Source: Palsa-1400 sp036008545
GTDB lineage: Bacteria > Verrucomicrobiota > Verrucomicrobiia > Limisphaerales > Palsa-1400
Direction of reading: 5' to 3'
DNA length: 5,855 nt
NCBI GenBank assembly: GCA_036008545.1
Contig: DASYNM010000447.1
Location: forward strand, 1-5,855
The position numbers were made by a program, and so were the translations under genes. The notes below the pieces were generated by a model. That model ran no database searches. It saw only the letters and a list, made by a program, of their open reading frames with translations, and was not told where the DNA came from. The stretch's first letter is position 1. Each line of letters begins with the position of its first letter. Positions 5,078 to 5,855 of this stretch are shown here, piece by piece.

Positions 5078-5855
5078 ATGAAATCACCTCTGGTTATCCT
5101 GCTTTTGGAGGACGATCCGGCAGATGCCGCGTTGGTGAAAGCCAAACTGGAGGAGGAAGGGATTGCCTGCTCGATTAAGCACGTGGCCAATGCCGCGAAT
5201 TTTGCCTTGGCTTACCAAGACGGAAATCTTGATCTCGTCCTGTCCGACATGTCCCTGCCGGGCTTCGACGGCATGACGGCGCTGGAATTCACTCGACAGC
5301 GGTTTCCGGACCTGCCCTTCATCATGCTCGCAAGGACTGTGGACGAAGATGTGGCGATTGAGTGGCTAAAGAGCGGGGCGACAGATTATGTATTCATGGA
5401 ACGTCTCAGCCGGTTAGCCCCGGTAGTGCGCCGTGCGATGAAGGAGGCGGAGGGTCGTTTGGAACGCCAAAGCCTGGAAGCGCAATTTATTGAAGCTCAA
5501 AAAATGGAGGTGATCGGCCATCTGGCTGGAGGGGTTGCCCACGATTTCAACAACGTCGTCGGCATCATTCTGGGCTATAGCTACTTGATCACGGAAAAAC
5601 TTCAGCCCGGTGACTCGGTGCGTGACGATGTGGAGATGATTCGCCAGGCGGCGCTGCAAGCCGCAGCGCTTACGCGGCAGTTGCTGACCTTCAGCCGCAA
5701 ACAATCCATGGAACCGGCGGTGCTTGATCTCAATCAAGTTTTGACAGACCACGATAGGATGCTCCGGCGCGTTATCAACGAAAAGATCGCCCTATTCGTT
5801 GAGACCGCCAGCAAGAGCGGGCGGGTCAAGGCAGACTCTGGCAGCGTCGGCCAAG
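5078..5855 (+). CDS. Receiver-histidine kinase protein (REC-HisKA...), 3' truncated by window edge
   Basis: The reading frame has no stop before the right edge; 259 residues are visible. A receiver domain comes first (about 4-121): acidic pocket Glu11-Asp12-Asp13, phospho-acceptor Asp57 in VLSDMSLPGFDGM, and KSGATDYVFMERLSRL at 98-113. A short linker helix (about 121-140) leads into a HisKA dimerisation domain, QKMEVIGHLAGGVAHDFNN, with the phospho-accepting His155 (codon 5540-5542), and a second helix ending TRQLLTFSRKQ. The visible part ends at ADSGSVGQ, just before the expected N-box of the ATPase domain, which must lie to the right. No transmembrane or PAS segment is seen, so the protein is probably cytosolic and takes its input through the receiver. 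The receiver lacks two usual switch residues: Ala85 sits where Ser/Thr is expected and Met107 where Lys is expected. The ATG at 5078 has the best ribosome-binding site; 5045 and 5051 are in-frame alternatives, and an in-frame stop at 5033 bounds the gene. Ligand and target are unknown. Confidence 0.92.
   Translation, partial: MKSPLVILLLEDDPADAALVKAKLEEEGIACSIKHVANAANFALAYQDGNLDLVLSDMSLPGFDGMTALEFTRQRFPDLPFIMLARTVDEDVAIEWLKSGATDYVFMERLSRLAPVVRRAMKEAEGRLERQSLEAQFIEAQKMEVIGHLAGGVAHDFNNVVGIILGYSYLITEKLQPGDSVRDDVEMIRQAALQAAALTRQLLTFSRKQSMEPAVLDLNQVLTDHDRMLRRVINEKIALFVETASKSGRVKADSGSVGQ

Overview
The window looks like a piece of chromosome from a moderately GC-rich, free-living Gram-negative bacterium. 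The closest fit from remembered families is Verrucomicrobiota (Pedosphaera/Limisphaerales-like). Three things suggest this: the wording of the MnmC2-like methyltransferase, the adjacency of a short Lrp/AsnC regulator and an alanine/serine-glyoxylate-type class V aminotransferase, and the weak or absent Shine-Dalgarno sites at most starts. The assignment is inference; no rRNA or marker gene is present. There are no tRNA or rRNA genes, insertion sequences, CRISPR arrays or phage genes.

Layout. Bases 2-1213 (+) are the C-terminal half of a GH15 glucoamylase that enters from the left edge with both catalytic glutamates visible. Bases 1379-2017 (+) are a PlsC-type acyltransferase. Convergent with it, bases 2050-2883 (-) encode a stand-alone MnmC2-like tRNA wobble-uridine methyltransferase. 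A divergent spacer of about 150 bp follows, then an Lrp/AsnC-family regulator (3035-3514, +), which runs tail to tail, 7 bp apart, into a PLP-dependent class V aminotransferase (3522-4610, -). Next comes a 467-bp divergent intergenic region (4611-5077) with a 14-bp near-palindrome close to the aminotransferase start and an extended imperfect hairpin with nested direct repeats. Bases 5078-5855 (+) are the N-terminal part of a receiver-histidine kinase protein that runs off the right edge.

How the genes relate. These are mostly separate housekeeping or metabolic units (glycan breakdown, phospholipid synthesis, tRNA modification, amino-acid metabolism, signalling), not one system. The only pair with a plausible functional link is the Lrp/AsnC regulator and the aminotransferase. 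I found no convincing undescribed multi-gene system. The observations most worth a second look are the receiver domain that keeps its phospho-Asp but lacks the conserved Ser/Thr and Lys, and the structured DNA in the 4611-5077 spacer.
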